A stretch of 64,000 bases of DNA from Gemmatimonadota bacterium (GCA_022825725.1 JAJDWE010000081.1:1-64000), one strand, 5' to 3'. Numbered from the stretch's first letter, positions 34,880-44,180 are shown. The notes: generated by a model from the letters alone, not told the origin. Program-made: numbers and translations.

Positions 34880-35365
34880 TCAGTTGTCGGCTCCCGGGAA
34901 GATGACGAAGACACCGCTCGCAGCCGGTGTGTCGAAAGCAAGGGCCCCGTCCGGCGTCAGAAGCCACACGATCACGCGAAAGAAGTCCTGCGGAGAGTAA
35001 CCCAGCAGCAGGGTCTCACGGGTCGATGCTCCGGGTTCGAGCCGCACCATGCGCTCGACGACCACGGCTCGCGTGTCCACGTGGCCGCAGTGTCGTGCCG
35101 GATTGTAGCTCGGTCTGAAATCCTCCTCGGAATCCGGCGCGGGTATCGCGGTCGTACCGCACTCATCCTTGAAGATCGGGTGGTCGGACACATTACGCGT
35201 GGTGACGAGGATGGCCTCGTTCGACCGGTACTCGGGTCGGTCCACGCACACCTCGACGCCGTGCCGCGTATCGCACAGACTGCCCCGGGGCCCGGTCACC
35301 TCCCCACCGCACGACAGGGCGGGCGCGATCATCGCTGTCAGTACAGCCAGACCTCGAAGCTTCAT
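34880..35365 (-). CDS. Lipoprotein, 161 aa, tandem paralogue
   Basis: MKLRGLAVLTAMIAPALSCG has lipobox ALSC. The mature part matches the next gene block by block: SLCDTRHGVEVCVDRPEYRS, ILVTTRNVSDHPIFKDECGT, ARHCGHVDTRAVVVERMVRL, DFFRVIVWLLTPDGALAFDT and SGVFVIFP. Four non-lipobox cysteines are conserved between the two copies, probably as two disulfides. Identity by eye is roughly 45%, so the duplication is old. It is divergent from the PQQ dehydrogenase gene across a 181-bp region. The function is unknown; binding or inhibitory roles are common for such small immunoglobulin-like lipoproteins. Confidence 0.75.
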   Translation of the reverse strand: MKLRGLAVLTAMIAPALSCGGEVTGPRGSLCDTRHGVEVCVDRPEYRSNEAILVTTRNVSDHPIFKDECGTTAIPAPDSEEDFRPSYNPARHCGHVDTRAVVVERMVRLEPGASTRETLLLGYSPQDFFRVIVWLLTPDGALAFDTPAASGVFVIFPGADN

Positions 35366-35546
35366 GGATCTCCCGCGCTCCCGAAGACGCGAATCTAGTG
35401 TCGAGTCCCGGGGATTCGCGAGAAATTGCGAGGGACCGGCCGAGGTGAAGTGTTGCCCGTCGGAGCGCCGCATCGGACTGTACGCGTTGTCGGGGAAACC
35501 CCGGGGGTCGCTTGGAGCTTCGCACAGGTCACGTGGAGTGGAACGG

Positions 35547-37502
35547 ATGAAGGGACGCAACAGGTGTTCCAGCTGGCTGGGCAGTCTGATCACGCTCGGC
35601 GCGGGACTCGTCGGCGGACCTTTCGCGCTGGTCGCCCAGTCCGGCACGGCGGACGGAGAATGGCGCTACTGGGCCGGAGACGCCGGGTCCACGCGCTACG
35701 CGCCGCTTGATCAGATCGACGCCTCGAACGTCGAGGGCCTGGAGATCGCGTGGCGCTGGCAGGCGCGCAACTTCGGTCCGACCCCCGAGGGCTACTACCG
35801 CGTGACCCCGCTGTACGCGAACGGGACCCTCTATGCCACGGCGGGATTCCGGCGGGCGGCGGTGGCGCTCGACCCGGAGACGGGGGAGACGCTCTGGATG
35901 TATCGGCTCGACGAGGGCGAACGCGGCAGGAACGCGCCGCGCGGCAACTCCGGGCGCGGCGTTGGTTATTGGACGGATGGCGTCGAAGAAAGGGTGCTTC
36001 TCATCACCCCCGCCTATCACATGGTCTCGCTGGACGCGAAGACGGGCCTCCCCGACCCGGCCTTCGGCGAGGACGGGATCGTGGACCTCAAGCTGGGGCT
36101 CGGGCGGGAACTGGACCTGGTGAACGACCGCATCGGCTCGAGTTCGCCCCCGGTCGTCGTCGGAGACGTGATCGTCGTGGGAGCCGCGCTACCGCAGGGG
36201 GGACGCCCTCCGACCAAGGAGATGCCGCCGGGCCACGTGCGTGGATTCGACGCGCGAACGGGCGAGCAACTCTGGACCTTCCATACCATCCCGCAGCCGG
36301 GCGATCCCGGCCACGAGACATGGGAGGACGGGTCCTGGGACTACACCGGGAACGCCGCCGTCTGGACGCCGTTCACGGCGGACCTCGACCTGGGCTACGT
36401 CTATCTGCCGGTGGAGGCGGGGACGGGCGATTACTACGGGGGCCATCGCCCGGGCAACAATCTCTACTCGCAGAGCCTCGTGTGCGTGGACGCGGGTACG
36501 GGCGAGGTCGTGTGGTACTTCCAGACCGTGCATCACGGGATCTGGGACTTCGATCCGCCGGCGGCGCCCGTTCTGATGGACATCACGGTGGACGGGCGGG
36601 AGATCCAGGCTGTGGCCCAGGTGACGAAGCAGTCCTTCACGTACGTCTTCGACCGCGTGACGGGCGACCCGGTGTGGCCCATCGAGGAGCGCCCCGTGCC
36701 CGCCGGGGACGTGCCCGGGGAATGGTACGCGCCGACGCAGCCCTTTCCGACGCTCCCCGAGCCGTTCGACATGCAGGGCGCGACCGAGGACGACCTGATC
36801 GACCTCACGCCGGAACTGAAGGCGGAGGCGCTCGAGATCGCGAAGAACCTCACGCTCGGCGAGTTGTTCACGCCGCCGACCGTACTCGTCGAGGGGGGCA
36901 ACCAGGGGACCCTCATCACGCCCGGCAGCCTTGGCGGGGCGAACTGGCCGGGAGCGGCGTACGACCCCGAGACGCAGCGGCTCTTCGTGGGGTCCGCGAC
37001 GCGCGGCTCCGTGATCGGACTGGTGAACGATCCCGAATCGTCGAACATGCGCTACATCGCCGGACGTCCCCGCGGCGTCGGCGGACCGCAGGGCCTGCCC
37101 ATCCTGAAGCCGCCGTGGGGAAGGATCACGGCGCTCGACATGAAGACGGGCCGGAAGGTGTGGCAGGTCGCGAACGACCACACGCCGTCGTTCGTGGAGG
37201 AACATCCGGCGCTCGAAGGCGTCGACGTCCCGCGCACGGGCCGGCCCAGCCGGGCGGGACTCCTCGCGACGAGCACGCTGCTCTTCGCGGGAACGGGCGG
37301 GGGGACGATGTCGCCGGACCTCACCGGTCTCCTGCGCGCACACGACAAGGAGACGGGCGAGATCCTGGCCGAAATCGAACTGCCGTCGCACCAGACCGGC
37401 GTCCCGATGACGTACATGCACGACGGAAAGCAGTACATCGTCGCCGCCGTCGCAGGGCGCGGCGTGCCCGCGGAACTCGTCGCCCTGCGGCTCCCCGGCT
37501 AG
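35547..37502 (+). CDS. PQQ-dependent dehydrogenase (membrane glucose/alcohol dehydrogenase type)
   Basis: A 651-aa exported protein. The signal region is CSSWLGSLITLGAGLVGGPF, ALVAQ. An eight-bladed propeller with PQQ/tryptophan-docking motifs follows: WRYWAGDAGSTRYAPLDQID, VALDPETGETLWMYRLDEG, GFDARTGEQLWTFHTIPQPG, HHGIWDFDPPAAPVL, ITALDMKTGRKVWQVAND and LRAHDKETGEILAEIELPSH. The HHGIWDFD block is the signature of the GDH-like group, which oxidises sugars or alcohols in the periplasm and passes electrons to quinone. No c-type haem motif or membrane helices are present, so a separate electron acceptor is needed. ATG 35547 is chosen for its signal peptide; longer frames upstream are not signal-like. 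Confidence 0.9.
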   Translation: MKGRNRCSSWLGSLITLGAGLVGGPFALVAQSGTADGEWRYWAGDAGSTRYAPLDQIDASNVEGLEIAWRWQARNFGPTPEGYYRVTPLYANGTLYATAGFRRAAVALDPETGETLWMYRLDEGERGRNAPRGNSGRGVGYWTDGVEERVLLITPAYHMVSLDAKTGLPDPAFGEDGIVDLKLGLGRELDLVNDRIGSSSPPVVVGDVIVVGAALPQGGRPPTKEMPPGHVRGFDARTGEQLWTFHTIPQPGDPGHETWEDGSWDYTGNAAVWTPFTADLDLGYVYLPVEAGTGDYYGGHRPGNNLYSQSLVCVDAGTGEVVWYFQTVHHGIWDFDPPAAPVLMDITVDGREIQAVAQVTKQSFTYVFDRVTGDPVWPIEERPVPAGDVPGEWYAPTQPFPTLPEPFDMQGATEDDLIDLTPELKAEALEIAKNLTLGELFTPPTVLVEGGNQGTLITPGSLGGANWPGAAYDPETQRLFVGSATRGSVIGLVNDPESSNMRYIAGRPRGVGGPQGLPILKPPWGRITALDMKTGRKVWQVANDHTPSFVEEHPALEGVDVPRTGRPSRAGLLATSTLLFAGTGGGTMSPDLTGLLRAHDKETGEILAEIELPSHQTGVPMTYMHDGKQYIVAAVAGRGVPAELVALRLPG

Positions 37503-37548
37503 CCGGCCGATCCGGCCGTCGGCCACCCGCCACCCGCCGAACACCACG

Positions 37549-38757
37549 GTGCCAGCGCCCTCCGCCGTCCGGGGAACGCCCTTTCACGAACGAACCGGCC
37601 CGCTCTGCCAGGCCGGCAACTGGCGACGCTGGGCCGGGCATCTCTCGGCGAGTTCGTACGAGCCGACGCACGAGCATGAGTACCAGGCGATTCGGTCGGC
37701 AGCCGCGCTCATCGATGTCTCCCCGCTCCACAAGTACCGGCTCTCGGGTCCGGGGGCGGCGACGCTCGCCAATCGCATAGTGACGCGGGACGTGGACCGG
37801 CAGGAGATCGGCCAGGTGTACTACACGCCCTGGTGCGACGCGGCCGGGAAGGTGCGGGACGACGGCACCCTGCACCGGCTCGGCGCGTCCGATTTCCGCC
37901 TTACGTCCGCCGAACCGACGCTGAAGTGGCTGCATGAGAACGCTCGCGGACTCGACGTGGAGATCGAGGAGGAGACGGAACAGGTGGCCGCGCTCGCCCT
38001 CCAGGGGCCCCGTTCGCGCGAGCTGCTCGAGCGGATCACCGACGGCGACGTGGCGGGACTCCCCTATTTCCGGGTGATGTCGGCGCGGATCGCCGGGATC
38101 GCCGCGGAGATCTCGCGTACCGGCTACACCGGCGATCTCGGCTACGAGATCTGGGTCGGCGCCGCGGACGCGATTCCGCTGTGGGACGCCCTCACGGCGG
38201 CGGGTGCGCCGTTCGGCCTCGCCCCGGCCGGCATGCTCGCCCTGGACATGGCACGCCTCGAGGCCGGCCTGCTCCTCGTCGATGTCGATTTCGTCCCGGC
38301 CCACCGTGCGATCATCGAAGACCGGAAATCGTCTCCGTACGAACTCGGCCTCGGCTGGACCGTGTCGCTCGAGGCGTCGAACTTCGTGGGCCGGGCGGCC
38401 CTCCGCGCCGAGCGGGCCCGCCCCCCCGCCTGGCGCTTCCGGGGGATCGTCCTCGACTGGGAGTCGCTCGAGGCGGCTTACGCGGCTGTCGGCCTCCCCC
38501 CGCAGCTGCCGGGCACGACCCTGCGCGACAGCGTGCCGCTGTACGCGGGCGGGCGACAGGTGGGCTACGCCACGAGCCGGGGCTGGTCGCCGACCCTCAA
38601 GACCTACCTGGGACTGGCGCACCTCGAAGCGGAATCCGCGGCCGTCGGAACCGAACTCGAGATCGAGGTGACCGTCGAGCACCGTCGGCGGCGGGGCCGG
38701 GCCACGGTGGCGAAGACCCCGTTCTTCGATCCCGAGAGGAAACGGGCCACGCCGTGA
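37549..38757 (+). CDS. Aminomethyltransferase (GcvT)-like folate-binding protein
   Basis: A 402-aa protein with the GcvT/YgfZ fold: AAALIDVSPLHKYRLSGPGA, NRIVTRDVDRQEIGQVYYTP, ALALQGPRSRELLERITD, ISRTGYTGDLGYEIWVGA and APAGMLALDMARLEAGL. The C-terminal domain ends EVTVEHRRRRGRATVAKTPF. The conserved glutamate in LGYEIW and the GPRS motif suggest folate binding. It is not in a gcvTHP cluster; instead it is coupled by GTGA to two FAD enzymes, as seen for dimethylglycine or sarcosine dehydrogenase-like systems where GcvT-like domains accept the formaldehyde unit. The start is GTG at 37549, 46 bp after the PQQ gene. It probably works in demethylation of a small amine. Confidence 0.82.
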   Translation: MPAPSAVRGTPFHERTGPLCQAGNWRRWAGHLSASSYEPTHEHEYQAIRSAAALIDVSPLHKYRLSGPGAATLANRIVTRDVDRQEIGQVYYTPWCDAAGKVRDDGTLHRLGASDFRLTSAEPTLKWLHENARGLDVEIEEETEQVAALALQGPRSRELLERITDGDVAGLPYFRVMSARIAGIAAEISRTGYTGDLGYEIWVGAADAIPLWDALTAAGAPFGLAPAGMLALDMARLEAGLLLVDVDFVPAHRAIIEDRKSSPYELGLGWTVSLEASNFVGRAALRAERARPPAWRFRGIVLDWESLEAAYAAVGLPPQLPGTTLRDSVPLYAGGRQVGYATSRGWSPTLKTYLGLAHLEAESAAVGTELEIEVTVEHRRRRGRATVAKTPFFDPERKRATP

Positions 38758-40361
38758 GTGCGACGAACGCGTACGACGCGATCATCGTCGGGGGTGGCCA
38801 CAACGGCCTCATCAACGCCGCCTACCTCGCCCGGGCGGGACTGCGCACGGTCGTGCTCGAGCGCCGGCACCTCGTGGGCGGAGCCGCGGTGACGGAGGAG
38901 ATCTTCCCGGGCTTCAAGTACTCCGTCGCCTCCTACGTCGTGAGCCTGCTGAGGCCCGAGATCATCCGCGACCTGCGGCTCGCGCGGCACGGGCTGGAGA
39001 TCCTCCCGCTGGAGAGCACGATCACCCCGCTTCCGAACGGCGACTACCTCGGGCGCTGGGCCGACCACGACCAGACGCGGCGCGACCTCTATCGCCATTC
39101 CCCGAAGGACGCCGAGGCGTACGATGACTTCGCGACGCTCATGTACCGGCTCGCGTGGGCCGTGAAACCCCTCCTCGGCATCGTGCCGCCCGACCCGCTC
39201 TCTCCCGGACTGCGCGATCTGAAGACGCTGCTCATGCTGGGACGACACGCGCGCGGCCTCGACGAGCAGCAGTTCCACGCACTCTTCAAGCTGGGAACGA
39301 TGAGCGCGGCCGACTATCTCGACGAGTGGTTCGAGTCGGATCCGCTCAAGGCGACGATGTCGGCGAGCGGAATCATCGGGACCTTCCTCGGCCCCCGGTC
39401 TCCGGGGACGGCGTACGTCCTTCTCCATCACTACATGGGGGAGATCGACGGCGTATTCCGGGCGTGGGGATTCGCGCGGGGCGGGAACGGGATGGTCAGC
39501 GAGTCCATCGCCTCCTCGGCGAGATCCCACGGGGCGGAGATCCGTACCGGGGCCACGGTGGAGCGGGTGCTCACGGCGAACGGGCGGGCGACGGGCGTCG
39601 TTCTGGACGATGGCGAGGAACTCACGGCGAAGACGGTCGTGTCGGGGGTCGATCCGAAACGCACCTTCCTCGGCCTGCTCGACCCGGAGGAGCTGCCGGA
39701 GGATCTCGTGGAGGCGATCCGGCGCTTCCGGATCCGCGGCTCCTCCGGGAAGGTCAACCTCTCGCTCTCGGAGGCGCCGGAGTTCTCCTGCCTGCCGGGC
39801 GAGGGGCCGCACCTGCGGGGCGCCTTCTCCATCAGTCCGAGCACGGACTACCTGGAGCGCGCCTACGACGACGCGAAGTACGGGGGATTCTCGCGCCGGC
39901 CCTACATGGACATCGTGATTCCGTCCATGATCGACCCCGGGATGGCGCCGCCGGGACGGCATGTGATGTCGATCTTCGTCCAGTACGCCGCCTTCGACAT
40001 CGAGGGCGGCTGGGACGACGCGAAACGGGAGGCGTTCGGGGACGCGGTCGTCGACACGCTCTCGGAGTACGTGCCGAACCTCCGGGACTCCATCCTCCAC
40101 CGGCAGGTGCTCACCCCGCTCGACATGCAGGAGCAGTTGGGGCTCACGGAGGGCAACATCTTCCACGGCGAGCTGACGCCTCAGCAGCTCTTTTTCTTCC
40201 GTCCGTCGCCCGCCTGGGCCGACTACCGGACACCCGTGCGCGGGTTTTACCAGTGTGGCTCCGGTACGCACCCGGGAGGCGGGGTGTGCGGTGCCTCGGG
40301 GCGGCTCGCCGCGCTCGAGATCCTCCGAGACCTGCGGCGGCGCCGGCGGGGTCGACCGTGA
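38754..40361 (+). CDS. FAD-dependent oxidoreductase, PYROXD2/phytoene-desaturase type (copy 1)
   Basis: A 535-aa protein. The N-terminal dinucleotide-binding motif is DAIIVGGGHNGLINAAYLAR (about 7-26), followed by LERRHLVGGAAVTEEIFPGF. It has the CrtI-like insert (GTAYVLLHHYMGEIDGVFRA) and a C-terminal FAD-contact motif, YQCGSGTHPGGGVCGASGRL. This is the PYROXD2 branch of the phytoene-desaturase superfamily, whose substrates are unclear; carotenoid synthesis is not indicated here. The start is GTG overlapping the GcvT-like stop (GTGA), and its own stop overlaps the next gene's GTG. It has a close paralogue immediately downstream. Confidence 0.88.
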   Translation: MSATNAYDAIIVGGGHNGLINAAYLARAGLRTVVLERRHLVGGAAVTEEIFPGFKYSVASYVVSLLRPEIIRDLRLARHGLEILPLESTITPLPNGDYLGRWADHDQTRRDLYRHSPKDAEAYDDFATLMYRLAWAVKPLLGIVPPDPLSPGLRDLKTLLMLGRHARGLDEQQFHALFKLGTMSAADYLDEWFESDPLKATMSASGIIGTFLGPRSPGTAYVLLHHYMGEIDGVFRAWGFARGGNGMVSESIASSARSHGAEIRTGATVERVLTANGRATGVVLDDGEELTAKTVVSGVDPKRTFLGLLDPEELPEDLVEAIRRFRIRGSSGKVNLSLSEAPEFSCLPGEGPHLRGAFSISPSTDYLERAYDDAKYGGFSRRPYMDIVIPSMIDPGMAPPGRHVMSIFVQYAAFDIEGGWDDAKREAFGDAVVDTLSEYVPNLRDSILHRQVLTPLDMQEQLGLTEGNIFHGELTPQQLFFFRPSPAWADYRTPVRGFYQCGSGTHPGGGVCGASGRLAALEILRDLRRRRRGRP

Positions 40362-41974
40362 GCGGCCGCGACGCCGTCGTCATCGGGGCGGGCCACAACG
40401 GTCTCATCGCGGCGGCGTATCTGGCCCGGGCCGGGCTCCGCGTGGTCGTGGTCGAGCGGGGCGAGGCGCCGGGAGGGTGTGCCGCCACGGAGGAACTCTG
40501 GCCCGGCTACCGCGTGGACACGGGGGCGCACAGCCTGACCGGGATCGATGCCCGGGTCATGGCGGACCTCGGGCTCACGGGAATGCGAGCAAGGGGCGCC
40601 GGGCTCAAGACCCTGTCTTCCGACGCTTGCGTGGTCTCCCCGCAGCCGGAGGGGGAGGTCCTCCTCCTGGAGGCGGACGCCGCGCGGACGGCGGATCGGA
40701 TTCGCCCCTTCTCGGCGCGGGACGCCGCCCGTTGGCCGGATTTCGTCGCCGCGATGTCGCGGGCGGGCCGGGCACTCGGCGTCCTCTACGGCACCCTGCC
40801 TCCGCGACTGGCGGGCGCGAGCCGGGGGGACCTGTGGGAGCTGCTTCGGCTCGGCGTCAGGTTGGGCCGGGTGGGACGGCGGGACGCGCTCGAACTCCTG
40901 CGTCTCATCCCGATGACGATCGAGGAACTGCTGTACGAGTGGTTCGAGAGCGAGGCGCTCAAGGGCGCGCTCGCCGCGGATGGCGTGCGGGGAATCTGCC
41001 AGGGGCCGTTGGCCTCGGGCACCGGCTACATGTTCCTCCACCACATGGTGGGCGCTGGCGGAATCGTCCGGCGAAGGCGCCAGGTGCGCGGCGGGATGGG
41101 AGAGCTGGGCGCCGCTCTTCAGCGCGTCGCCACCGCCGCGGGAGCGGAGGTCCGCCTCGGCCACGAGGTGGCCTCGATCCGTGTCGAGGACGGGCGCGCG
41201 ACGGGCGTTGTCCTCGCCGGGGGCGAGGAGGTCGCGGCCCCCCGCATCGTCTCGTCCGCCGATCCCGGCCGGACCCTGCTCGGCCTCGTCGACCCCGGCG
41301 AACTGGCTCCCGAGTTCGTCCGCGCGCTGGAGAACATCAAGTACCGGGGCGTCGTCGCGAAGGTGCACCTCGCGCTGGGCGAGCCCCCGCGCCTGCGGTC
41401 CGGCGGTGGCGCGGCCCAGGCCGCTCTGCTGGCCGGCGCCGCGATCTCGATTGCGCCGAGCATCCACTACATCGAGCGCGCGTACGACGACGCGAAGTAC
41501 GGCCGGCCCTCGGAGCGGCCGGTCCTCGACGGCGTCCTCACGACCGCGCTCGATCCGTCGCTCGCGCCGGAAGGGCATCACGTCCTGTCCGTGGCCGCGC
41601 AGTACGCGCCGTTCCAACCCGCCGATGGTTCCTGGGATGACGCACGCCGCGAGGCGTTGGGCGCCGCGGTCGTCGAGACGCTGGCGAAGCACATTCCCAA
41701 GCTCGAAGGGGCGATCCTGCACCGGCACGTGCGGACGCCGGCCGACCTCGCCGACCGTTTCGCGCTGCCCGAGGGGAACATCCACCACGGCGAGATGACG
41801 CTCGACCAGGTGTTCTTCGGACGCCCCGTGGCAGGCTGGGCGCGATACCGGACCCCGATCGACGGCCTTTACCTGTGCGGGGCGGGCACGCACCCGGGCG
41901 GCGGCCTCAACGGCCGCCCCGGCGCCGCGGCGGCCGCCCGGGTCCTCCGCGACGAGAAGAGACGGCAGGACTAG
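40358..41974 (+). CDS. FAD-dependent oxidoreductase, PYROXD2-type (copy 2)
   Basis: A 538-aa protein, similar to copy 1 throughout. The Rossmann motif is AVVIGAGHNGLIAAAYLARA, then VVERGEAPGGCAATEELWPG. The central block is GTGYMFLHHMVGAGGIVRRR, and the C-terminal motif is LYLCGAGTHPGGGLNGRPGA. Shared lines such as IERAYDDAKYGRPSERPVLD show a tandem duplication. The retained two-gene pairing across the family suggests a heterodimer. It starts with GTG overlapping the copy 1 stop (GTGA), and its stop codon overlaps, on the opposite strand, the stop of the VOC gene (CTAG at 41971-41974). Confidence 0.88.
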   Translation: MSGRDAVVIGAGHNGLIAAAYLARAGLRVVVVERGEAPGGCAATEELWPGYRVDTGAHSLTGIDARVMADLGLTGMRARGAGLKTLSSDACVVSPQPEGEVLLLEADAARTADRIRPFSARDAARWPDFVAAMSRAGRALGVLYGTLPPRLAGASRGDLWELLRLGVRLGRVGRRDALELLRLIPMTIEELLYEWFESEALKGALAADGVRGICQGPLASGTGYMFLHHMVGAGGIVRRRRQVRGGMGELGAALQRVATAAGAEVRLGHEVASIRVEDGRATGVVLAGGEEVAAPRIVSSADPGRTLLGLVDPGELAPEFVRALENIKYRGVVAKVHLALGEPPRLRSGGGAAQAALLAGAAISIAPSIHYIERAYDDAKYGRPSERPVLDGVLTTALDPSLAPEGHHVLSVAAQYAPFQPADGSWDDARREALGAAVVETLAKHIPKLEGAILHRHVRTPADLADRFALPEGNIHHGEMTLDQVFFGRPVAGWARYRTPIDGLYLCGAGTHPGGGLNGRPGAAAAARVLRDEKRRQD

Positions 41975-42396
41975 TCCAGGTCGACGCCGCGGCTGATGCG
42001 GAATACGTGGCCATCCGGGTGCCGGACGTGCATTTCGCGCACGCCCCACGGCATGTCCGTGGGCGGCCATGTGACTTCGAGATCCTGCTCGACGCACCGC
42101 GCGTGCACGGCGTCGACATCGTCCACCCACACCGACATCCAGACGCCTTTGTCGGCCGCATCATCGCCACCGGGGCCGAAGGTCTTCCCGACCGTGCCCC
42201 GGCCTCTCCCGCCCTGACAATCCTGGCACAGGAAGATCTGGCTGTCGCCGGAAACGACGCCCCCGAAGTCCGGCGGATCGCCCCAGTCCCAGCTCTTCTT
42301 CCATCCCAGCCGCTCGAACCAGGCGAAACTCTCCTGCAGGTCCGAGACGTTCAGGATCGGCGTCAGCCCCCTGGCGACCCAGTCCCCGCGATCCAT
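41971..42396 (-). CDS. VOC-family (glyoxalase/bleomycin-resistance-like) protein
   Basis: A 141-aa protein with two beta-alpha-beta-beta modules: LTPILNVSDLQESFAWFERL (start of module one), GDSQIFLCQDC, then SVWVDDVDAVHARCVEQDLE (module two) and EMHVRHPDGHVFRIS. The second-module metal ligand looks present in HPDGHVF; the first-module ligand is not obvious. Such proteins isomerise, degrade or bind small molecules, and the exact role is open. It lies in the convergent gap, its stop overlapping that of the flavoprotein gene. Its start is just upstream of the malate dehydrogenase stop (6-nt spacing, same strand), so it may be translated from the mdh transcript. Confidence 0.85.
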   Translation of the reverse strand: MDRGDWVARGLTPILNVSDLQESFAWFERLGWKKSWDWGDPPDFGGVVSGDSQIFLCQDCQGGRGRGTVGKTFGPGGDDAADKGVWMSVWVDDVDAVHARCVEQDLEVTWPPTDMPWGVREMHVRHPDGHVFRISRGVDLD

Positions 42397-42401
42397 CGCC
42401 G

Positions 42402-43382
42402 TCAGCCGAGAAGGTCCGCGACGGCGTCGCGTTCGTCCCGAAGCTCCGCGTGCGTGATTTCCATGCGCTCGCGGCTGAAGTCGCTCAGGTCGAGGCCATC
42501 GACGACGGAGTAGTCGCCCGCAGCGCACGTCACCGGCTGCGAGTACACCACGCCCTCGGCCACGCCGTAGCGTCCATCCGCGTGCACCGCCATGCTCGTC
42601 CAGTCGCCGTCCGGCGTACCGTGTACCCACGTCCGCACGTGGTCGATGGCCGCCGAAGCCGCGGAGGCCGCGGATGAGGCGCCGCGCGCCTGGATGATCT
42701 CCGCGCCCCGCTTCTGGACCTTCGGGATGAAGGTTTCGCGGTACCAGGTCTCGTCGACGAGGTCGGTGGCCGGCGCGCCCGCCACCGTGCACTCGCCGAT
42801 GTCGGGGTACTGCGTCGCGGAGTGGTTCCCCCAGATCGTCATGCGCCGGATCTCCGTCGCGTGCGTGCCCGTCTTCTCGGCGAGCTGGCTGATCGCGCGG
42901 TTGTGGTCGAGGCGGGTCATGGCCGCGAACTGCCGGCGATCGAGCTTCGGCGCGTTGGCCGCGGCGATCAGGCAGTTCGTGTTCGCCGGGTTCCCGACCA
43001 CCAGGACGCGCACGTCGCGGGAAGCGCGGTCGCTCAGCGCGCGACCCTGGGGGCCGAAGATCCTCCCATTGTCGGCCAGCAGGTCGCCGCGCTCCATCCC
43101 CGGCCCCCGCGGCTTGGCGCCCACGAGCAGGGCGTAATCGACTCCGTCGAACCCTTCGTCCACATCCGCGGTCCCGACGACCCCGTGGAGGAGTGGAAAG
43201 GCGCAGTCATTGAGTTCCATCTCGACGCCGCGCAGCGCGTCGAGCGCGGGCGGAATCTCCAGCAGTTGAAGCGTGACGGGCCGGTCCGGCCCGAGCATGT
43301 CCCCGGCCGCGATCCTGAAGGCGAGGGCGTATCCGATATTTCCTGCGGCCCCGGTGATGGCGACCCGCGCTGGTGCAGTCAT
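42402..43382 (-). CDS. mdh: Malate dehydrogenase
   Basis: A 326-aa protein of the cytosolic-type (MDH group with NADH preference). The nucleotide motif is [20 protein letters not shown], with a cofactor-specificity acidic residue in LLEIPPA. Further blocks are [20 protein letters not shown] (loop with arginine), [26 protein letters not shown] and the active-site histidine in [13 protein letters not shown]. It interconverts malate and oxaloacetate in the citric acid cycle. The start ATG is at 43380-43382. The upstream region diverges from the symporter partner gene. The VOC gene follows at 6 nt, possibly co-transcribed. Confidence 0.95.
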   Translation of the reverse strand: MTAPARVAITGAAGNIGYALAFRIAAGDMLGPDRPVTLQLLEIPPALDALRGVEMELNDCAFPLLHGVVGTADVDEGFDGVDYALLVGAKPRGPGMERGDLLADNGRIFGPQGRALSDRASRDVRVLVVGNPANTNCLIAAANAPKLDRRQFAAMTRLDHNRAISQLAEKTGTHATEIRRMTIWGNHSATQYPDIGECTVAGAPATDLVDETWYRETFIPKVQKRGAEIIQARGASSAASAASAAIDHVRTWVHGTPDGDWTSMAVHADGRYGVAEGVVYSQPVTCAAGDYSVVDGLDLSDFSRERMEITHAELRDERDAVADLLG

Positions 43383-43640
43383 GTCGTCTCCGCGCGTTGT
43401 GAGTGAGTGTCGTGTGTGAGCGCTGTGAATGAGCGTCGGTGGGTGTCCGTGGAATTCCGTCCCCGGCGCCGACGCGGGGGAAGCGCCAAACTCACAGGAC
43501 CTACACCTCAAGTCCAGCGCGCACCCGGGCGGGCGTGGCGGAAGCGGCGTGGCGTGGTCTCGCGCCGGGGCTCACCTCGTGACAACTTCGGCGCTTCTCG
43601 AACCCGGGGGATCTCCATCCGCATCCGCGACAACGCCCAC
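43383..43640. other. Divergent intergenic region, no gene seen
   Basis: 258 bp between mdh and the small membrane protein. The mdh-proximal side is a GTGAGTG/GTGTG-rich low-complexity stretch (43398-43440). No clear promoter boxes, tRNA or riboswitch is recognised. Confidence 0.4.
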
Positions 43641-44174
43641 ATGACTCGCCTGATGGCGGTGCTGCTTGCGCTCTGCATCGTCCTGCTCGGCCTGCTCGTG
43701 CTGGCGGTCGTCGCGGGGGCCGGCCGCGCCGGTCCGCTCCCGCACCCCGAGCACGCCCCGATGCAGGTGGGGATCGACGCGGGCGAACTCGGCGTACCGG
43801 CATGGGCGGCGTATGTCGCCGGCATCGCCATGCTCGGAACCATGTGGGTCACGATGCTGATCGGATTCCGGGACGGACACTGGATCCGGCGGGCGGTCAA
43901 CGCGTGGTCGGTGGGCTACGTCCTCCTCTTCGTGGTCCTGATGTGGTCCTTCGACGCCTACGCAGCCGGCGATACCACGGTCATCCTGGGGTTCACCGCG
44001 CCGACTGCCCTGCTGGTGTACGGGCTCACGCTCGCCCCGTGGATCCCGCTCCTCGCCATCACGGGGGCGTTCGAGAGCGCCTACTTCGGCCCGCGGGAGC
44101 AGGCCCGCTTCGATGAGATCGTCGCGGAATCGAGGCGGTCGAGGGAGAGGCGCGCGCCCTCCCGCGAGGGATAG
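43641..44174 (+). CDS. Small membrane protein next to a sodium:solute symporter
   Basis: A 177-aa protein with about four transmembrane helices: LMAVLLALCIVLLGLLVLAV, AWAAYVAGIAMLGTMWVTML, SVGYVLLFVVLMWSFDAYA, and LLVYGLTLAPWIPLLAITGA. The cytoplasmic tail is charged (EIVAESRRSRERRAPSREG). The position six bases before the symporter gene suggests an accessory subunit, as small DUF485/DUF4212-type partners of SSS transporters often sit there, but the sequence does not clearly match either. The chosen ATG at 43641 starts exactly at the first helix; a longer upstream frame is arginine-rich and not protein-like. Confidence 0.65.
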   Translation: MTRLMAVLLALCIVLLGLLVLAVVAGAGRAGPLPHPEHAPMQVGIDAGELGVPAWAAYVAGIAMLGTMWVTMLIGFRDGHWIRRAVNAWSVGYVLLFVVLMWSFDAYAAGDTTVILGFTAPTALLVYGLTLAPWIPLLAITGAFESAYFGPREQARFDEIVAESRRSRERRAPSREG

Positions 44175-44180
44175 CGGTCC

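Noticed and set aside
37503-37548. Glycine riboswitch before the GcvT-like gene
   Set aside because: The spacer is only 46 bp and contains no recognisable conserved core; the gene is also outside a gcv operon.
38754-41974. Carotenoid biosynthesis (crtI-type) operon
   Set aside because: The two flavoproteins are of the PYROXD2 branch and no phytoene synthase or cyclase lies nearby; the partner is a folate-binding GcvT-like protein.
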